From Notolepis coatsorum (taxonomy: Eukaryota > Chordata > Actinopteri > Aulopiformes > Paralepididae): a stretch of 64,000 bases of DNA. This document shows positions 11,680 to 23,484 of this stretch, one piece after another. The notes below the pieces were generated by a model. That model saw nothing but the letters and a program-made list of their open reading frames with translations. It was not told the DNA's origin and did not search any database. The position numbers were made by a program, and so were the translations under genes. Each line of letters starts with the position of its first letter. The first letter of the stretch is position 1. The stretch is taken from NCBI GenBank assembly GCA_963971535.1, contig OZ020594.1:117773127-117837126 (forward strand). Reading direction: 5' to 3'.

Positions 11680-12031
11680 GTAACAAATAAGAAATACAAA
11701 TTCCACAGAAGGCATTGTTTCCTCAATCAAACGTTTTTTTCCACAGAAGCAACATATTGCATTCTCGCAACATTGCATGGCGAGGCCTAGACATATTAAA
11801 ACACATTTGTGTCAACTTTAAGCGGGCAAGCTGCATATGACAACAAAAAAGAAAAGCCACTCAAAAGCATGTATTTAACAAATAAAAAAAAATCTAAACA
11901 CGGTTTTATATTAACTTAATAAATAAACAAAATCTACCTATGTCCAATAGTCCTAACTAAATAACAGATTACGCACATAAAATGCTGAAAACAACTGTAC
12001 TAACGAAGCCAACAACGGGACGCCGTCAAAA

Positions 12032-12175
12032 CCAGTGATGGGCAAGCTACTTGGAAAATGTAGTAAGCTACACTACAAGTTACTCTCGATTAAATATAGC
12101 TCAACTACAACGGAAGCTATCCCCAGAGAAATGTAGGAAGCTACACTACAAGAACATGGCAAAAATAGCTAGCTA
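12032..12175. mobile_element. hAT-like terminus fragment
   Basis: CAGTGATGGGCAAGCTACTT followed by repeated TAAGCTACACTACAAG words is the usual left end of a fish hAT family. No matching right end was found nearby; a weakly similar stretch lies at 61790-61870. Confidence 0.45.
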
Positions 12176-12583
12176 CATCGGCACAACTTTTTTTTATAAT
12201 TCTTTTTTTATATACTTCATGATCAAGTTTCCACCAAACAAATAGGCAGGCAAAAAAATCTCAGTTTGATTGTTTATTATAAAACAAACTGAAACTGGAA
12301 ACAAGCCCTCTGTCTGGCTTTTTGTGTCATCCTTTTAACATGTACTTGTATTAATGTACCTTGCGGTACCATGTACAAAATGTTAATAAAGTATGAGGAA
12401 AAAACTGGAAACGTAATAAATAAAAGGCAGTGAAACAATAATCAAATAAAAACCAAAATATATACTATCTCTATTGGAATGGAGACTTTTCAGCACAGGA
12501 TAAACTACTGTTTCAACTCAAACCACAGTAGCAAAATGACAACGTTTGCCTTTTCAAATGTCTTATTCTCATCCTATTCTTAT

Positions 12584-12684
12584 TATTGTATTATTGCACA
12601 ATCGTTTGCGGGCAAGACCCCCCGCATTTCACTGTATACTTGTATCCCGTGACAAATAAAACTCTTGACTTGACTTGACTTGAC
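12584..12684 (+). mobile_element. 3' tail of the LINE at 37983-40034
   Basis: GCACAATCG...GGGCAAGACC...CATTTCACTGTATACTTGTA...AATAAAACTCTTGACTTGACTTGAC is the reverse complement of 37983-38080. It ends in the same (TTGAC)n tail, so it is a severely 5'-truncated insertion of that LINE, or a SINE sharing its tail. Confidence 0.75.
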
Positions 12685-14034
12685 ACTTGTGCAGACAGTT
12701 GACAGTTGCTGAGTAATGATTTGACAACTTCTGTCCATAATAAATATAACCCCGACAGTGATCAATGGCCAATGGCTCAGCTTCAACTCCCATATGAAAT
12801 GCACACACACACACACACAGAGGAGTACCGCAAACGCTAACGTTAATACACTATTGACACAAACAGATGAATGAACGAGCTCCTACTGCAAATTAACTAA
12901 TTACGACTTATGTACTTATTGATTCGATACTTTCTTTCGGTCCCGAAGTCTTGGTACAGGCTAGCTCCTTTCTTTAGCAACAGCCAGGAAATCACTGCAG
13001 CATTAGGAAATGAGTGCAAGGACGTATTTGCTGCTTGCCCGTTTTGTGCATAATTTCAACGTTATACACACTTCCTTGAATTGTTGATTGTAGGCGGAAC
13101 GAGCTGAGGTATGCAGATCAGATTTCTTACACGTCACAGAATGAGTCAATTCAGAATGGCTTGTTTCAGTGGGGGGGGGTATTGTCTCAGCTGAACTGCA
13201 GAAACGGAACATGGTACAGATTTCACATTTAGTCAGTGTTGGTACAACCCCACATTGCTTGAAAACAATGCAAAACACTGGAAAAGGCAATTTTTACAAT
13301 AGGGGACTTTTAATAAATCCATTTCCAATAGGCCTAACTAAATAGCATTATACATGCTGAAAACGCTGAAATCAACCTAACAAAGCAACAATAGTATTTT
13401 TAATGAGGCTATTATTATTTTGCAACAAGATAGCATACATGGGGAATGGCTTCTTTTAACTGTTACGCGAGGTGGTCTGCCATCTGCCGACCCAGTAAAC
13501 TTCTGGTTAGCAACACAGCAGTGGTGACTCGCCAGTCCTCGTGATGTAGTGGCAAGTGACGGTAACATCGTTTTTGGTCATCAGGGCAGTCCAGCTGTCT
13601 GTCGTCAATGCAACCGAGCACCTGTAACGTTAGCTAGCTGCGCAAGCAACTCCAAACTTTGCATCGGTGTATTGTGTTTGCAGTGTTCTTTTCTCTTGCT
13701 TATTTTCCAGACACAGAGTTAGTTGCCTCCTCGTCATTTATATTGCGCCCTTTATCTGTTCATTGAAACATGCTTTGAAAATACACCATTCTACTAACGG
13801 CTACAATGTAATGAGACAAACAACATTGTAACATATCATGATTGTTGTTGATGTCATGTGTTCGAGTAAATCCATAACGATCAATCATCAAATGATTAAA
13901 AATGTATCGATCTTCGATTAATTGTTAACATCCCTAGTTACTATATTCCTTTTTATATTTTTCTAGATGTGTTGTTTATTTCCTCTTTGTGTGAGTAAGC
14001 ACCAAGCTAACATCCTAGTATGTTCTTGTGTTTT
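12685..14034. other. Unannotated spacer with hAT-like end
   Basis: No gene recognised. A CA repeat lies at 12802-12818. 13320-13390 resembles 11945-12010 (CTAACTAAATA...ATGCTGAAAAC), a possible direct duplication. TTAATTGTTAACATCCCTAG near 13918-13937 looks like a right hAT terminus. Confidence 0.4.
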
Positions 14035-14156
14035 TGTTTTGTTCTTGATTTATTGTGATGTTTCTTCTTGACTTGTTTAAAGAAGACGTGTCTGGCCCAT
14101 GGGGACATTAACATGTGTTGTCGGGCCTTACAAATAAATTGTATTTGATTTTATTT
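14035..14156 (+). mobile_element. 3' fragment of the repeat also present at 27963-28095
   Basis: GGCCCATGGGGACATTAACATG...GTTGTCGGGCC...TTTGATTTTATTT is the reverse complement of 27963-28095 with few differences. The A/T-rich tail suggests a non-LTR 3' end. Confidence 0.65.
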
Positions 14157-14363
14157 GGTTCTTACACTTGCTCCTACCATTAGGACCCACCGTGACACAG
14201 GTGTCACATGTACTTTACATGTTCTGGACATTTCCATATAAAGCTTTATCCTTGATTTTACCTCATGAAGTCCCACAGGGACACCGGTGGAACATCCTGG
14301 TGGGGTCATGTGACTGATCATGTGATGTTGTGCTCCCATAAACCACCTTTCCACAATGCTGAC

Positions 14364-15794
14364 TGTAACTGAGGGGTACAATTCCCTGACTGTATTACTA
14401 GATATGATACTTACTACCACTACCTTTGTACTTAATATTCGGCCACCCAGTACACGGCATAAATATATTATCATGAACACTCTCACGTAGATGAAACGGA
14501 TCCAACACAAATGTACGAATTAGAAACGGGTCTTTATTTCCTACACAGCGATGGTGTGTAGAATAAGCACTTAATCACTTAATTACATTTATGAATTGAA
14601 ATAGTATGCACTTTTATGGCAAGGAGTATTCGTCGGTATATCAATAGATAATGTCCAATCTCTGAAGGCGCAGGTGGTAAATATACGACCTGGAATAGTT
14701 AAGGAATAACAGCAATGATACTTTAATGATTATAGGCTGGATACACTAGAGGGGGTTAATCCGGTCGCTTGTAAGCCGACAGGAGTAGGAGGGGGGGGGG
14801 GGGTAGAATCCAGCTGCCTCGTCCGGCCAAGGGTATCCCAGGTGAACCCACTGTAGTGCCGTTCAATGCGCCGGCGATCCTTTGACCACAGATGAAAGCA
14901 GGTGGACTCTTTGTGGGCCGGCTCTCTCCGGTCCACGGGGGAGAGATGTGGAGAGACCTCGTCTTGCAGAGCGTCTCCTCACCTTGCGTCCTCTCCAGGG
15001 GGGGGGGTTCCAACACACGGTAGTGTCGGGGGTCTTTATCCATAGAATAATCAAAGTATCCAAAGCATAATCCGTGCCTGGGAAGGCGGGCTGTCGTCGG
15101 TAGAATAATCCGGTATACAGGTCCACTCGCTCGTCGGCTCTGGGGCTCCTCGGGTGCAGCTTCACATAGGGTCAACCACCCTGGGTAAGCAGCCAGTTCT
15201 CTGCCCGAAACGATGGGGTACTGACTACGGTAGTATTCTCACCGCACGAAGCACTATATATTAACAGACTATTATTAGCTTAATAGACTACGTCCAACTC
15301 GACGATATAGTGCCAAATATGACTATTCAAATATTAATATACACGATGTCTCAATACCGATGGTAGGCCGAACTTGGCCTTACTCCCACACGTGGCATCG
15401 CGGGGAGGCTTTACGTCTGTGACTCTATTGGAGGGTAAGAAACTGGACTGAAAAGAAAGTCCTACTTTAGTAGCGCAGTATATATACGCACTATGAACAA
15501 ATAGTCCCATTAGTGGTGCGGTAGCCAAATTCCTACGCGGAACTAGGACTTGCTCGTACATGTCGAGCGGTACGTTTGAACTGGGTCTGAGGGGTATGGC
15601 AGCCTGGCACCAAGGTCTCGACCAATAGTAGAATGGAGACTATTATGGGATGTTCAGTAGGCTAGAATGGATATTCAATGCATATTGTACAAGGAATATA
15701 CAAGGGATATCAGGGAATATTAGAGAATATACAAATACAATTAAATATATATAAATAAATATATATATTCGGTTTAATCTGGCCCTTCACAACA
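14364..15794 (-). repeat. 3' LTR of BEL/Pao copy 1
   Basis: 1431 bp, TG...CA ends on the plus reading (TGTAACTG...TTCACAACA). A poly-G run lies near 14790. The adjacent internal sequence on the minus strand (CAGGGGGTGGC) is the likely polypurine tract. Confidence 0.92.
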
Positions 15795-15903
15795 GCCACC
15801 CCCTGAATAGGTCCCAGACCTAATCAGTTAAACGGAGACAGATTAATCGCGTTGTCTATTTACACATAAGGGTTTGCTGTAGGGGTCAGTCAACTTCACA
15901 AAG

Positions 15904-18900
15904 TCATAGGGTTGTAGGGTCATGGTCATCATCGATTGTGTCTGGGAGTCGAGGCAGTTCTATGAGCCTTGCCACGGGACGGGTGTAAGTGCGACCCTGG
16001 ACGAGCACTTCAGCTGCTCGGACCTTGCCGTCGGCACCGGTGATCACTTTGCTTACGCGGCCGGCCGGCCACATAGCTCTGGGCAGTGATTGATCAATAA
16101 TCATGACGACTGTTCCTTCTGTCAAATTGTCTCTCTCCTTTACCCACTTCTGGCGGGTCTGTAGAGACGGTAGGTAGTGCAGTAGGAAACTGTTCCAAAA
16201 CTTGTCGGCTAATACTTGGCTGTACCTCCACATTCGTCGGCCGTTCGCTTCTTCAGGCCGGTACATTGTCTGGGGTAATGTGGGATCTAGCCGCCCCATC
16301 AGGAGTGTGTTGGGGGTAACTGGGTCGATATCAGCCACATCACTGGAGACATATCCGAGGGGCTTCGAGTTAAGTACTCCCTCAATCTCCGTGAGGACTG
16401 TTTCTGCTCCTGCGTGATGTACATCCTCATCGTATTTCTTTATAATCAGCTCTGTGACCTTGTGTCGGCTGTTCAATACGATCGGGTATTTAATGTCATC
16501 CGGTAGATTGGGGGCTCTGCGTAGGCGACCACCCACTCTGATGAGGGTATGAGCGTCGCTCTCGGGGGCCAGGTGAATTAATCTGCTGTCGGATGGGACG
16601 GGCTTTCCTCCCTGTAGACAGGCCAATTCATCGGGGAACGAGTCTCTCTGGGCTCGCTGCAGTAGAAGCAATTCTGCTTCCTCGTAGTTAGCTGCTGACA
16701 TATCAGCGGGGGACTTGCACTCCGGGTGGTACCGCAGGAATGTTCTTTGTTGTGCACTCTCTATGGACGTGCAATCGTTTATGTTAGGGTCGGTGGAGGC
16801 TACGGTGCTCAATCCACAGAACACAGACTTCTTAATTTCCACCTCCTCTGGACTTGCTTCCCTCGGGATAGGCATGGGCCACTGTCCTTCCGGGAGTCTT
16901 AGGAATGCGGGGCCGTCACTGTAGACATTGCGACGGGTGAGGTCATCCAGGGGCATCCCCCGGGTGATGACGTCAGCTGGGTTCTGTTTTGTATCGACGT
17001 AGCGCCACTCTGTTTCTCCGGTTAACTCTTCGGTTAAGTCTTGAATCTCGGTGACTCTGACTCCCACGAAGACTTTGTACTTGCATGAGTCCGATTTGAT
17101 CCAGGCGAGTACCGTCGTGGAATCTGACCACAGGATTGTTCTAGACACCGGTATGGTGAGCTCACGTTGGATGAGCGTGGCTAGGTGCGCTCCGGCTAGG
17201 GCTGCGCAGAGCTCTAGACGTGGGATAGATTGTTGCTTGCGTGGGGCTATTCTCGAGCGGGCGAGGACAAATGCTGTGTAGATCTCTCCCCCCTGGTCTT
17301 GGGCCCGCAAGTAGGCTACTGATCCGTATGCGACCTCTGAGGCGTCACTGAAGACGTGTAAGTCCATTTTACATGTCTCTGGCCTCACCGTGGGTGGGAA
17401 GTAGCTTCGGCGCATATTAACGCCTGGGAGTGAGTGGAGCTCCATCTCCCACTCTCTCCAGGTGGATGCAAGGTGTGCGGGAATGGGGTCGTCCCAGCCC
17501 TGGTCCTTGTCCCACAATGCTCGTACAATCATTTTTGCCCTGGTGGTGTACGGTAGAATACATCCTAGCGGGTCATATTGTCGGGCGTGTGTTGTGTACA
17601 CACTCCGTCTGGTGGTCGGCGCCGCCGCCGGCCTTCCCTGCTCCGTAGTCAGGGGCTTGTGTCTGTAGTGAAGCGAATCTGTTTTGAATCGCCACACCAA
17701 TCCCAGGGTCATCTCCTGGGCTTCTCCCGGGATTGTAGCCATCCAGGTCTCGCTGCTGGCTGCCTTGTCCTCGGAGGAGAGGCTGCGCAGGACTTGCGGA
17801 TCGCTGCTGGCCCACTGCCTGAGATCAAAGCCGCCTTTGATCAATGAGGCGCGGAGTTTAATCAGGAGAGCCTCGGCTTCTTCCTGGGTTGAAAGGCTTT
17901 GTAGACAGTTGTCTACGTAGAAGCTGTTCTTTACGCTGTGTCGGACCTCTTCGTCCGCTGCTGGGTCCTCTGCTACATGTTTCTGTAGTGCAAATGTCGC
18001 ACAGCAGGGGCTGCACGTCGTTCCGAAGGGGAGGACTTCCCATTGGTAGATGGCTGGGTGCTCATCTCCTGGCTTCTCTCTCCATAGGAACCGTAACAGG
18101 GGCTTGTCCGCCTCTACTAATCTCACCTGCAGGAACATTCCTTTAATGTCCCCGCTGATGGCCACCTTTTCCTGGCGGAAGCGGAGTAGAACGCCGAGTA
18201 GGGAGGGGCCGAGTGTGGGACCGGGCAGTAACTCTTTATTCAGATTTTGGGATCCGATCTGGTAGCTGCAGTTAAATACTATGCGGTCTTTACCGTTGTG
18301 ATGGACCTTGTGGTGGGGCACGTACCACGATTCAGTGGTCTGGTCAGCCTCTTTAATGTCCATCTTTGTGACGTGTCCCGCTGTGATGAGCTTCTCAATC
18401 TCAGCGCGGTATACACTCTCTTGGGCGGGGTTCTTGGCTAAGCGCCGCTCCGTGTTCAGCAGGTACCGTTCTATGGCGTCTGTCTTGGCGTGGAAAGTAG
18501 GCATTCCTTCTCGCCGCAGGAGTGGCGTGGCGTATCTCAACACGCCGTTGACCGGGACTCTCTTGGTCCCTGTCTCGAGGAGGTGAATGGCGTAAATGTC
18601 ATCTTTAGAGCGAATGTCTTTCTTTCCATTCTTAAAGGGCATTTGTTCCAAGCTCCATAGCCGCTCTACGTGTTGCAGGAGTGCGGTTTCTCCCTCTGTG
18701 ACTCGGGAGTGGAGACATCTAGTGGCTGTACTTCGGTTGAGAGATTTGGCGAGCGGGCCTTGGAGAGTCCATCCCAAACGGGTCTCGACTGCTGCAGGAC
18801 AGCCTCGGGGTCCGGTATGAACCCGGTCTATCGGGACAATGAGGTCTGCATGGTCGGAGCCTATCAACAGGGTCGGCATAGCATTGTCTATGAGCGGGAT

Positions 18901-21441
18901 CGGTAACTTGCGCAGATGTGCATATTTCTCCATCAGCTTGGCGACGGGGTATGTGTACCGCGACAGTCCTATTTCTTGGCTGGTGAAAGCGTCTGCAATC
19001 TGGTACCGTCGCTCAGGCTGGCCGCTTGCTGCGATAGAGAATGAGACATTCTCGCCCTTTATCGTCTTCAAATCTCGTCTTATTGTCCGAATTGTCATTT
19101 GGGTTTCGCTTCCCCGCAGCCCTAGCTGGGCCGCAGCGGAGGCGAGCAGCAGGGTCTTCTCTGACCCGTCATCGAGGACGGCGTAAGTGTCCAGGACTTT
19201 ATTCTGGTAGCTTAGTGTCACACGCACTACTTTTAGGAGTACTCGGGCTCCACTGCTGCTGGCGGGATCGATGTACATGACGCTCGCTTTGCGGCTGGAT
19301 GGTGCAGGTGAAGGGCGCCGTCTGTTACTGTCGTGAAGTATGTCCAGATGGGCTCCATCGCACTTGGTGCACCTTTTCTTTAAGCGGCATTCGGCTGCCA
19401 TGTGTGAGCGCGCACAGCGAAAACAGCGCTTGTTGGACTTTATCCATTGACCTGCTTCCTCCGCGTTCAGCTTGGGGAAGGAGTCACATTGCGCTAGCCA
19501 GTGTTCTTTCTCACAGTAGGGGCACACTATCTTCCACTTCTCCGTTCTGGAGGGGGTACTGTGGCTCCTGCTGCTCGGTACTGACTCCGATTGGTGCATC
19601 ACAGTCACCGATCTTCTTCCATCATTTAGTCGTCTGGTTCCTTCTCTGGAGCCAGGGGTGCTCCGTCCGAATGTATCTAGCCGTAGGCTGCTGACTTCTC
19701 TCGCCAGGAAGTCTGCTAGATCGAGGAGGTTCGGTTCGGGGCCATTCGGGTCTCTGTGGTCCCTCTGCCGCCTAAAGCGCTCCTGACGAGCGGGCGGCAG
19801 CTTCTCCAGGATCCTTTCCACATTTGAGTTGGCGTAAAGTTCATACTTCCCCTTCTCTCTTTGCGCTCCCAACATCCCTACCAGGGACTGCACTCTGATG
19901 GACAGGTCGTCCAGTGCTCGATTGTCTATTGCTGGGGGTAAGCGGTCGATGTGTCGGATCTCCTGGATCACGTAATCCCATATGCGCCCATACCTCTGGT
20001 CCAATGCTACCAGCGCTGCTGTGTATGGGGTGGTGGAAGTCGCGTAGGCGAGCGCTATATTATGTGCGCGGGGCACCTTTAAGTGCTGCAGTAGGATGGC
20101 GTATTTGTGGCGTTCATCCAATACATCCACCAACATGGTCTCCAGACACATGCGGAGTTCTGTATACTGGGCCCGGTTCTCTTGGGTGAAGTCGGGTACC
20201 ATAGGCGTGCCAATGTATGACGCTGACTGTGGATACATCGGCGAGCGTTGGGGGAGAGGCCTCCTAGGCGAGTCTCCTCCCGCTCCTTGGTATGGGCTGG
20301 TACCGGCAGTGTACCATGGCCCGCTTGTCCAGGTGCTGTTCCTCGGTGCGGGTCGTGCGTCGTGCTCACCCGTGTATAGAGTCGGGGGTCTGTAGCGCAG
20401 CTCCGCGGGAGTATAGCCTGGGCTGTACCGGACCTCCTGGTCCGGTAGAGTACTGTGCTGTCTTCGGGCGCGGTTCTCCTCCTCTTCCTCTTCGTCTTCA
20501 GTTAGGTCATCCAGTGCTTGTAGTCTCTGGTTTAGCCTCTCCACAGGATATGCTGCTCCTTCCCGGTTGCTAGGTCTCGCTTGGACCGGTGGGGGGAGGT
20601 GGTCTGTGGGGGGTATAGACCTCGTCTGTTGGTCAAGTTCAGGGTTGTTTACTCGGCTAGGGGATGCCGCCCTGGAGGTGTGTCTAGACGAGTTCCTGGA
20701 GCCTCTGGCGGAGGGAGAGGGTGTTGTCCGTCTGATCAGCTGTTCTATTAGTTGCGCTTGCTGTCTGTCGCGCTCTGCGTCCCGTAGAGCACCAGCAGCT
20801 GCTCGCTGGCTGTCTGCTCGGTCTCGGGCCACATTCTCTTCCATCTGAATGCGTCTTATTTCCAGGCGTATGTGCTCTTCTTCGCTCCGTTGCTGTAGCT
20901 GCAATCGATCGCGTTCACCCTGGAGTCTATCGCGTTCAGTAGAGGCTTTCAGGCTGACGAGGAATGCCTGCTGTAGGGTCCTCTCTGCCTCGCTGGGAGA
21001 AGGCGGTTGTATAGGGGAGCCTTCCCTCGGGGTACTCCTTGCGGAGCCTTGGAGCTCTATCTCCACGGTGCTCTCCCCGTCTTCTTCCGTGCCGAGTTCT
21101 CTCTCGGTAGCGTTGTATTCCTCCCGGGACTCATCGGGGACTACTTCTTCAGTACTGGCGGGGTGTGAAGTCATGTCTGGTTCCCACTGGTCCCCACCGT
21201 GAACTTGGTCAGTTACATTAGAGCCCGTAGGGGCCTCTATGGTCGGGGTAGTCTGGGCGTTGGGGTTAGACATACTTTTACTTTCTAGTTTTACCGCGTT
21301 TACTGTTAGTAGAAGACTAGGTTGTTGACTGACAGCGTAAGCCTCTAAGTACTGAGGGAGCCGTCGTTCGCGCTGCGGGCGTTGGTTAGGAGGATCGTTT
21401 CGTGGAGTGTTCATCATAGGCCATTTCAATATTAATAACAC
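15904..21441 (-). CDS. BEL/Pao Gag-Pol polyprotein lacking the integrase core
   Basis: One 1845-residue frame. An N-terminal acidic and Arg/Glu coiled-coil stretch (about 150-240) is followed by a Gag core (about 400-600), zinc knuckles (about 639-705, CPYC, CFRC, CTKC), an aspartic protease with AVLDDGSEKT (about 754-763), reverse transcriptase with YVDN at 1175-1178, and RNase H with FSDAS and LWSDST (about 1364-1445). The N-terminal HH end of integrase reaches residue 1680; the next residue resumes beyond the catalytic core. Compared with copy 2, exactly 198 residues (594 bp), including the D-D-E residues and the CxxC half of the zinc-binding site, are absent near plus position 16402. The frame is kept. 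The product could reverse-transcribe but should not integrate by itself. Confidence 0.93.
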   Translation of the reverse strand: MLLILKWPMMNTPRNDPPNQRPQRERRLPQYLEAYAVSQQPSLLLTVNAVKLESKSMSNPNAQTTPTIEAPTGSNVTDQVHGGDQWEPDMTSHPASTEEVVPDESREEYNATERELGTEEDGESTVEIELQGSARSTPREGSPIQPPSPSEAERTLQQAFLVSLKASTERDRLQGERDRLQLQQRSEEEHIRLEIRRIQMEENVARDRADSQRAAAGALRDAERDRQQAQLIEQLIRRTTPSPSARGSRNSSRHTSRAASPSRVNNPELDQQTRSIPPTDHLPPPVQARPSNREGAAYPVERLNQRLQALDDLTEDEEEEEENRARRQHSTLPDQEVRYSPGYTPAELRYRPPTLYTGEHDARPAPRNSTWTSGPWYTAGTSPYQGAGGDSPRRPLPQRSPMYPQSASYIGTPMVPDFTQENRAQYTELRMCLETMLVDVLDERHKYAILLQHLKVPRAHNIALAYATSTTPYTAALVALDQRYGRIWDYVIQEIRHIDRLPPAIDNRALDDLSIRVQSLVGMLGAQREKGKYELYANSNVERILEKLPPARQERFRRQRDHRDPNGPEPNLLDLADFLAREVSSLRLDTFGRSTPGSREGTRRLNDGRRSVTVMHQSESVPSSRSHSTPSRTEKWKIVCPYCEKEHWLAQCDSFPKLNAEEAGQWIKSNKRCFRCARSHMAAECRLKKRCTKCDGAHLDILHDSNRRRPSPAPSSRKASVMYIDPASSSGARVLLKVVRVTLSYQNKVLDTYAVLDDGSEKTLLLASAAAQLGLRGSETQMTIRTIRRDLKTIKGENVSFSIAASGQPERRYQIADAFTSQEIGLSRYTYPVAKLMEKYAHLRKLPIPLIDNAMPTLLIGSDHADLIVPIDRVHTGPRGCPAAVETRLGWTLQGPLAKSLNRSTATRCLHSRVTEGETALLQHVERLWSLEQMPFKNGKKDIRSKDDIYAIHLLETGTKRVPVNGVLRYATPLLRREGMPTFHAKTDAIERYLLNTERRLAKNPAQESVYRAEIEKLITAGHVTKMDIKEADQTTESWYVPHHKVHHNGKDRIVFNCSYQIGSQNLNKELLPGPTLGPSLLGVLLRFRQEKVAISGDIKGMFLQVRLVEADKPLLRFLWREKPGDEHPAIYQWEVLPFGTTCSPCCATFALQKHVAEDPAADEEVRHSVKNSFYVDNCLQSLSTQEEAEALLIKLRASLIKGGFDLRQWASSDPQVLRSLSSEDKAASSETWMATIPGEAQEMTLGLVWRFKTDSLHYRHKPLTTEQGRPAAAPTTRRSVYTTHARQYDPLGCILPYTTRAKMIVRALWDKDQGWDDPIPAHLASTWREWEMELHSLPGVNMRRSYFPPTVRPETCKMDLHVFSDASEVAYGSVAYLRAQDQGGEIYTAFVLARSRIAPRKQQSIPRLELCAALAGAHLATLIQRELTIPVSRTILWSDSTTVLAWIKSDSCKYKVFVGVRVTEIQDLTEELTGETEWRYVDTKQNPADVITRGMPLDDLTRRNVYSDGPAFLRLPEGQWPMPIPREASPEEVEIKKSVFCGLSTVASTDPNINDCTSIESAQQRTFLRYHPECKSPADMSAANYEEAELLLLQRAQRDSFPDELACLQGGKPVPSDSRLIHLAPESDAHTLIRVGGRLRRAPNLPDDIKYPIVLNSRHKVTELIIKKYDEDVHHAGAETVLTEIEGVLNSKPLGYVSSDVADIDPVTPNTLLMGRLDPTLPQTMYRPEEANGRRMWRYSQVLADKFWNSFLLHYLPSLQTRQKWVKERDNLTEGTVVMIIDQSLPRAMWPAGRVSKVITGADGKVRAAEVLVQGRTYTRPVARLIELPRLPDTIDDDHDPTTL

Positions 21442-21466
21442 TATATTAATATTACACTAATTACCA

Positions 21467-21483
21467 TCCGGCTCGAAGGACCA
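21467..21483 (-). promoter_or_regulatory. Primer binding site, tRNA-Tyr type (copy 1)
   Basis: On - the sequence two bases inside the 5' LTR is TGGTCCTTCGAGCCGGA, complementary to the 3' end of vertebrate tRNA-Tyr (..CCGGCUCGAAGGA plus CCA). Confidence 0.75.
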
Positions 21484-21485
21484 AT

Positions 21486-22920
21486 TGTAACTGAGGGGTA
21501 CAATTCCCTGACTGTATTACTAGATATGATACTTACTACCACTACCTTTGTACTTAATATTCGGCCACCCAGTACACGGCATAAATATATTATCATGAAC
21601 ACTCTCACGTAGATGAAACGGATCCAACACAAATGTACGAATTAGAAACAGGTCTTTATTTCCTACACAGCGATGGTGTGTAGAATAAGCACTTAATCAC
21701 TTAATTACATTTATGAATTGAAATAGTATGCACTTTTATGGCAAGGAGTATTCGTTGGTATATCAATAGATAATGTCCAATCTCTGAAGGCGCAGGTGGT
21801 AAATATACGACCTGGAATAGTTAAGGAATAACAGCAATGATACTTTAATGATTATAGGCTGGATACACTAGAGGGGGTTAATCCGGTCGCTTGTAAGCCG
21901 ACAGGAGTAGGAGGGGGGGGGGGGTAGAATCCAGCTGCCTCGTCCGGCCAAGGGTATCCCAGGTGAACCCACTGTAGTGCCGTTCAATGCGCCGGCGATC
22001 CTTGGACCACAGATGAAAGCAGGTGGACTCTTTGTGGGCCGGCTCTCTCCGGTCCACGGGGGAGAGATGTGGAGAGACCTCGTCTTGCAGAGCGTCTCCT
22101 CACCTTGCGTCCTCTCCAGGGGGGGGGGGTTCCAACACACGGTAGTGTCGGGGGTCTTTATCCATAGAATAATCAAAGTATCCAAAGCATAATCCGTGCC
22201 TGGGAAGGCGGGCTGTCGTCGGTAGAATAATCCGGTATACAGGTCCACTCGCTCGTCGGCTCTGGGGCTCCTCGGGTGCAGCTTCACATAGGGTCAACCA
22301 CCCTGGGTAAGCAGCCAGTTCTCTGCCCGAAACGATGGGGTACTGACTACGGTAGTATTCTCACCGCACGAAGCACTATATATTAACAGACTATTATTAG
22401 CTTAATAGACTACGTCCAACTCGACGATATAGTGCCAAATATGACTATTCAAATATTAATATACACGATGTCTCAATACCGATGGTAGGCCGAACTTGGC
22501 CTTACTCCCACACGTGGCATCGCGGGGAGGCTTTACGTCTGTGACTCTATTGGAGGGTAAGAAACTGGACTGAAAAGAAAGTCCTACTTTAGTAGCGCAG
22601 TATATATACGCACTATGAACAAATAGTCCCATTAGTGGTGCGGTAGCCAAATTCCTACGCGGAACTAGGACTTGCTCGTACATGTCGAGCGGTACGTTTG
22701 AACTGGGTCTGAGGGGTATGGCAGCCTGGCACCAAGGTCTCGACCAATAGTAGAATGGAGACTATTATGGGATGTTCAGTAGGCTAGAATGGATATTCAA
22801 TGCATATTGTACAAGGAATATACAAGGGATATCAGGGAATATTAGAGAATATACAAATACAATTAAATATATATATATAAATAAATATATATATTCGGTT
22901 TAATCTGGCCCTTCACAACA
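21486..22920 (-). repeat. 5' LTR of BEL/Pao copy 1
   Basis: 1435 bp, nearly identical to 14364-15794. It should contain the promoter for the element; TATATATA-type tracts lie at its plus-strand right end (22867-22893). Confidence 0.92.
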
Positions 22921-22925
22921 CTGAC

Positions 22926-23303
22926 TGATGGTGGTGACTAAATGACAGAAGTAGCTAGCATTCAAAAGCTATATATATTCTTGTTACTAAAAGGTAATAT
23001 TTGCCCATTTAAGAATTATAATGCTTACATAACATGTTCTTTATTATATATAACCTGTTGTGAACACATTTCTTGAATAAAATGATAAAGAAAACAATTG
23101 ATAAAAATCGCTGTGACACATACGTCACACCGGGCATATCACCTTAAAATGTTCATGAAAATGTTATGTGACATATATGTCACAATACGAACAATTATTA
23201 TGATCTGCTCAGTTAATTTGTCTGATTCAATGATATTTAGTTAATATATTTTATATTGTTCAATTGTTCAAAGCATATTAAAACAAATATCAGTCATATT
23301 TCA
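22926..23303. other. Spacer with TGTGACATA[TC]GTCAC words
   Basis: No gene. Two similar near-palindromes, GTGACACATACGTCAC (23113-23128) and GTGACATATATGTCAC (23167-23182), lie 40 bases apart; a third similar word occurs near 27575. Confidence 0.45.
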
Positions 23304-23484
23304 ATGTAGTACCCTGTAGTGCCATGTAGTAGTACCCTGTAGTGCCATGTAGTACCCTGTAGTGCCATGTAGTACTCTGTAGTACCATGTAGTACCATGT
23401 AGTGCCATGTAGTACCCTGTAGTACCCTGTAGTGCCATGTAGTACCCTGTAGTGCCATGTAGTACCATGTAGTACCCTGTAGTG

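Larger units (their letters stand above)
14364..22920 (-). mobile_element. BEL/Pao LTR retrotransposon, copy 1
   Basis: Two LTRs, 14364-15794 (3' LTR for this - strand element) and 21486-22920 (5' LTR), begin TGTAACTGAG and end TTCACAACA. Their near identity, apart from poly-G and TA tract lengths and a few substitutions, indicates a recent insertion. A perfect 5-bp duplication CTGAC flanks it (14359-14363 and 22921-22925). The interior holds a tRNA-Tyr-type primer site and one long gag-pol frame (15904-21441). The frame is uninterrupted but has an internal in-frame loss of the integrase core. Confidence 0.95.

Noticed and set aside
16202-21202. Many plus-strand frames across BEL copy 1
   Set aside because: Shadows of the long minus-strand Gag-Pol frame.
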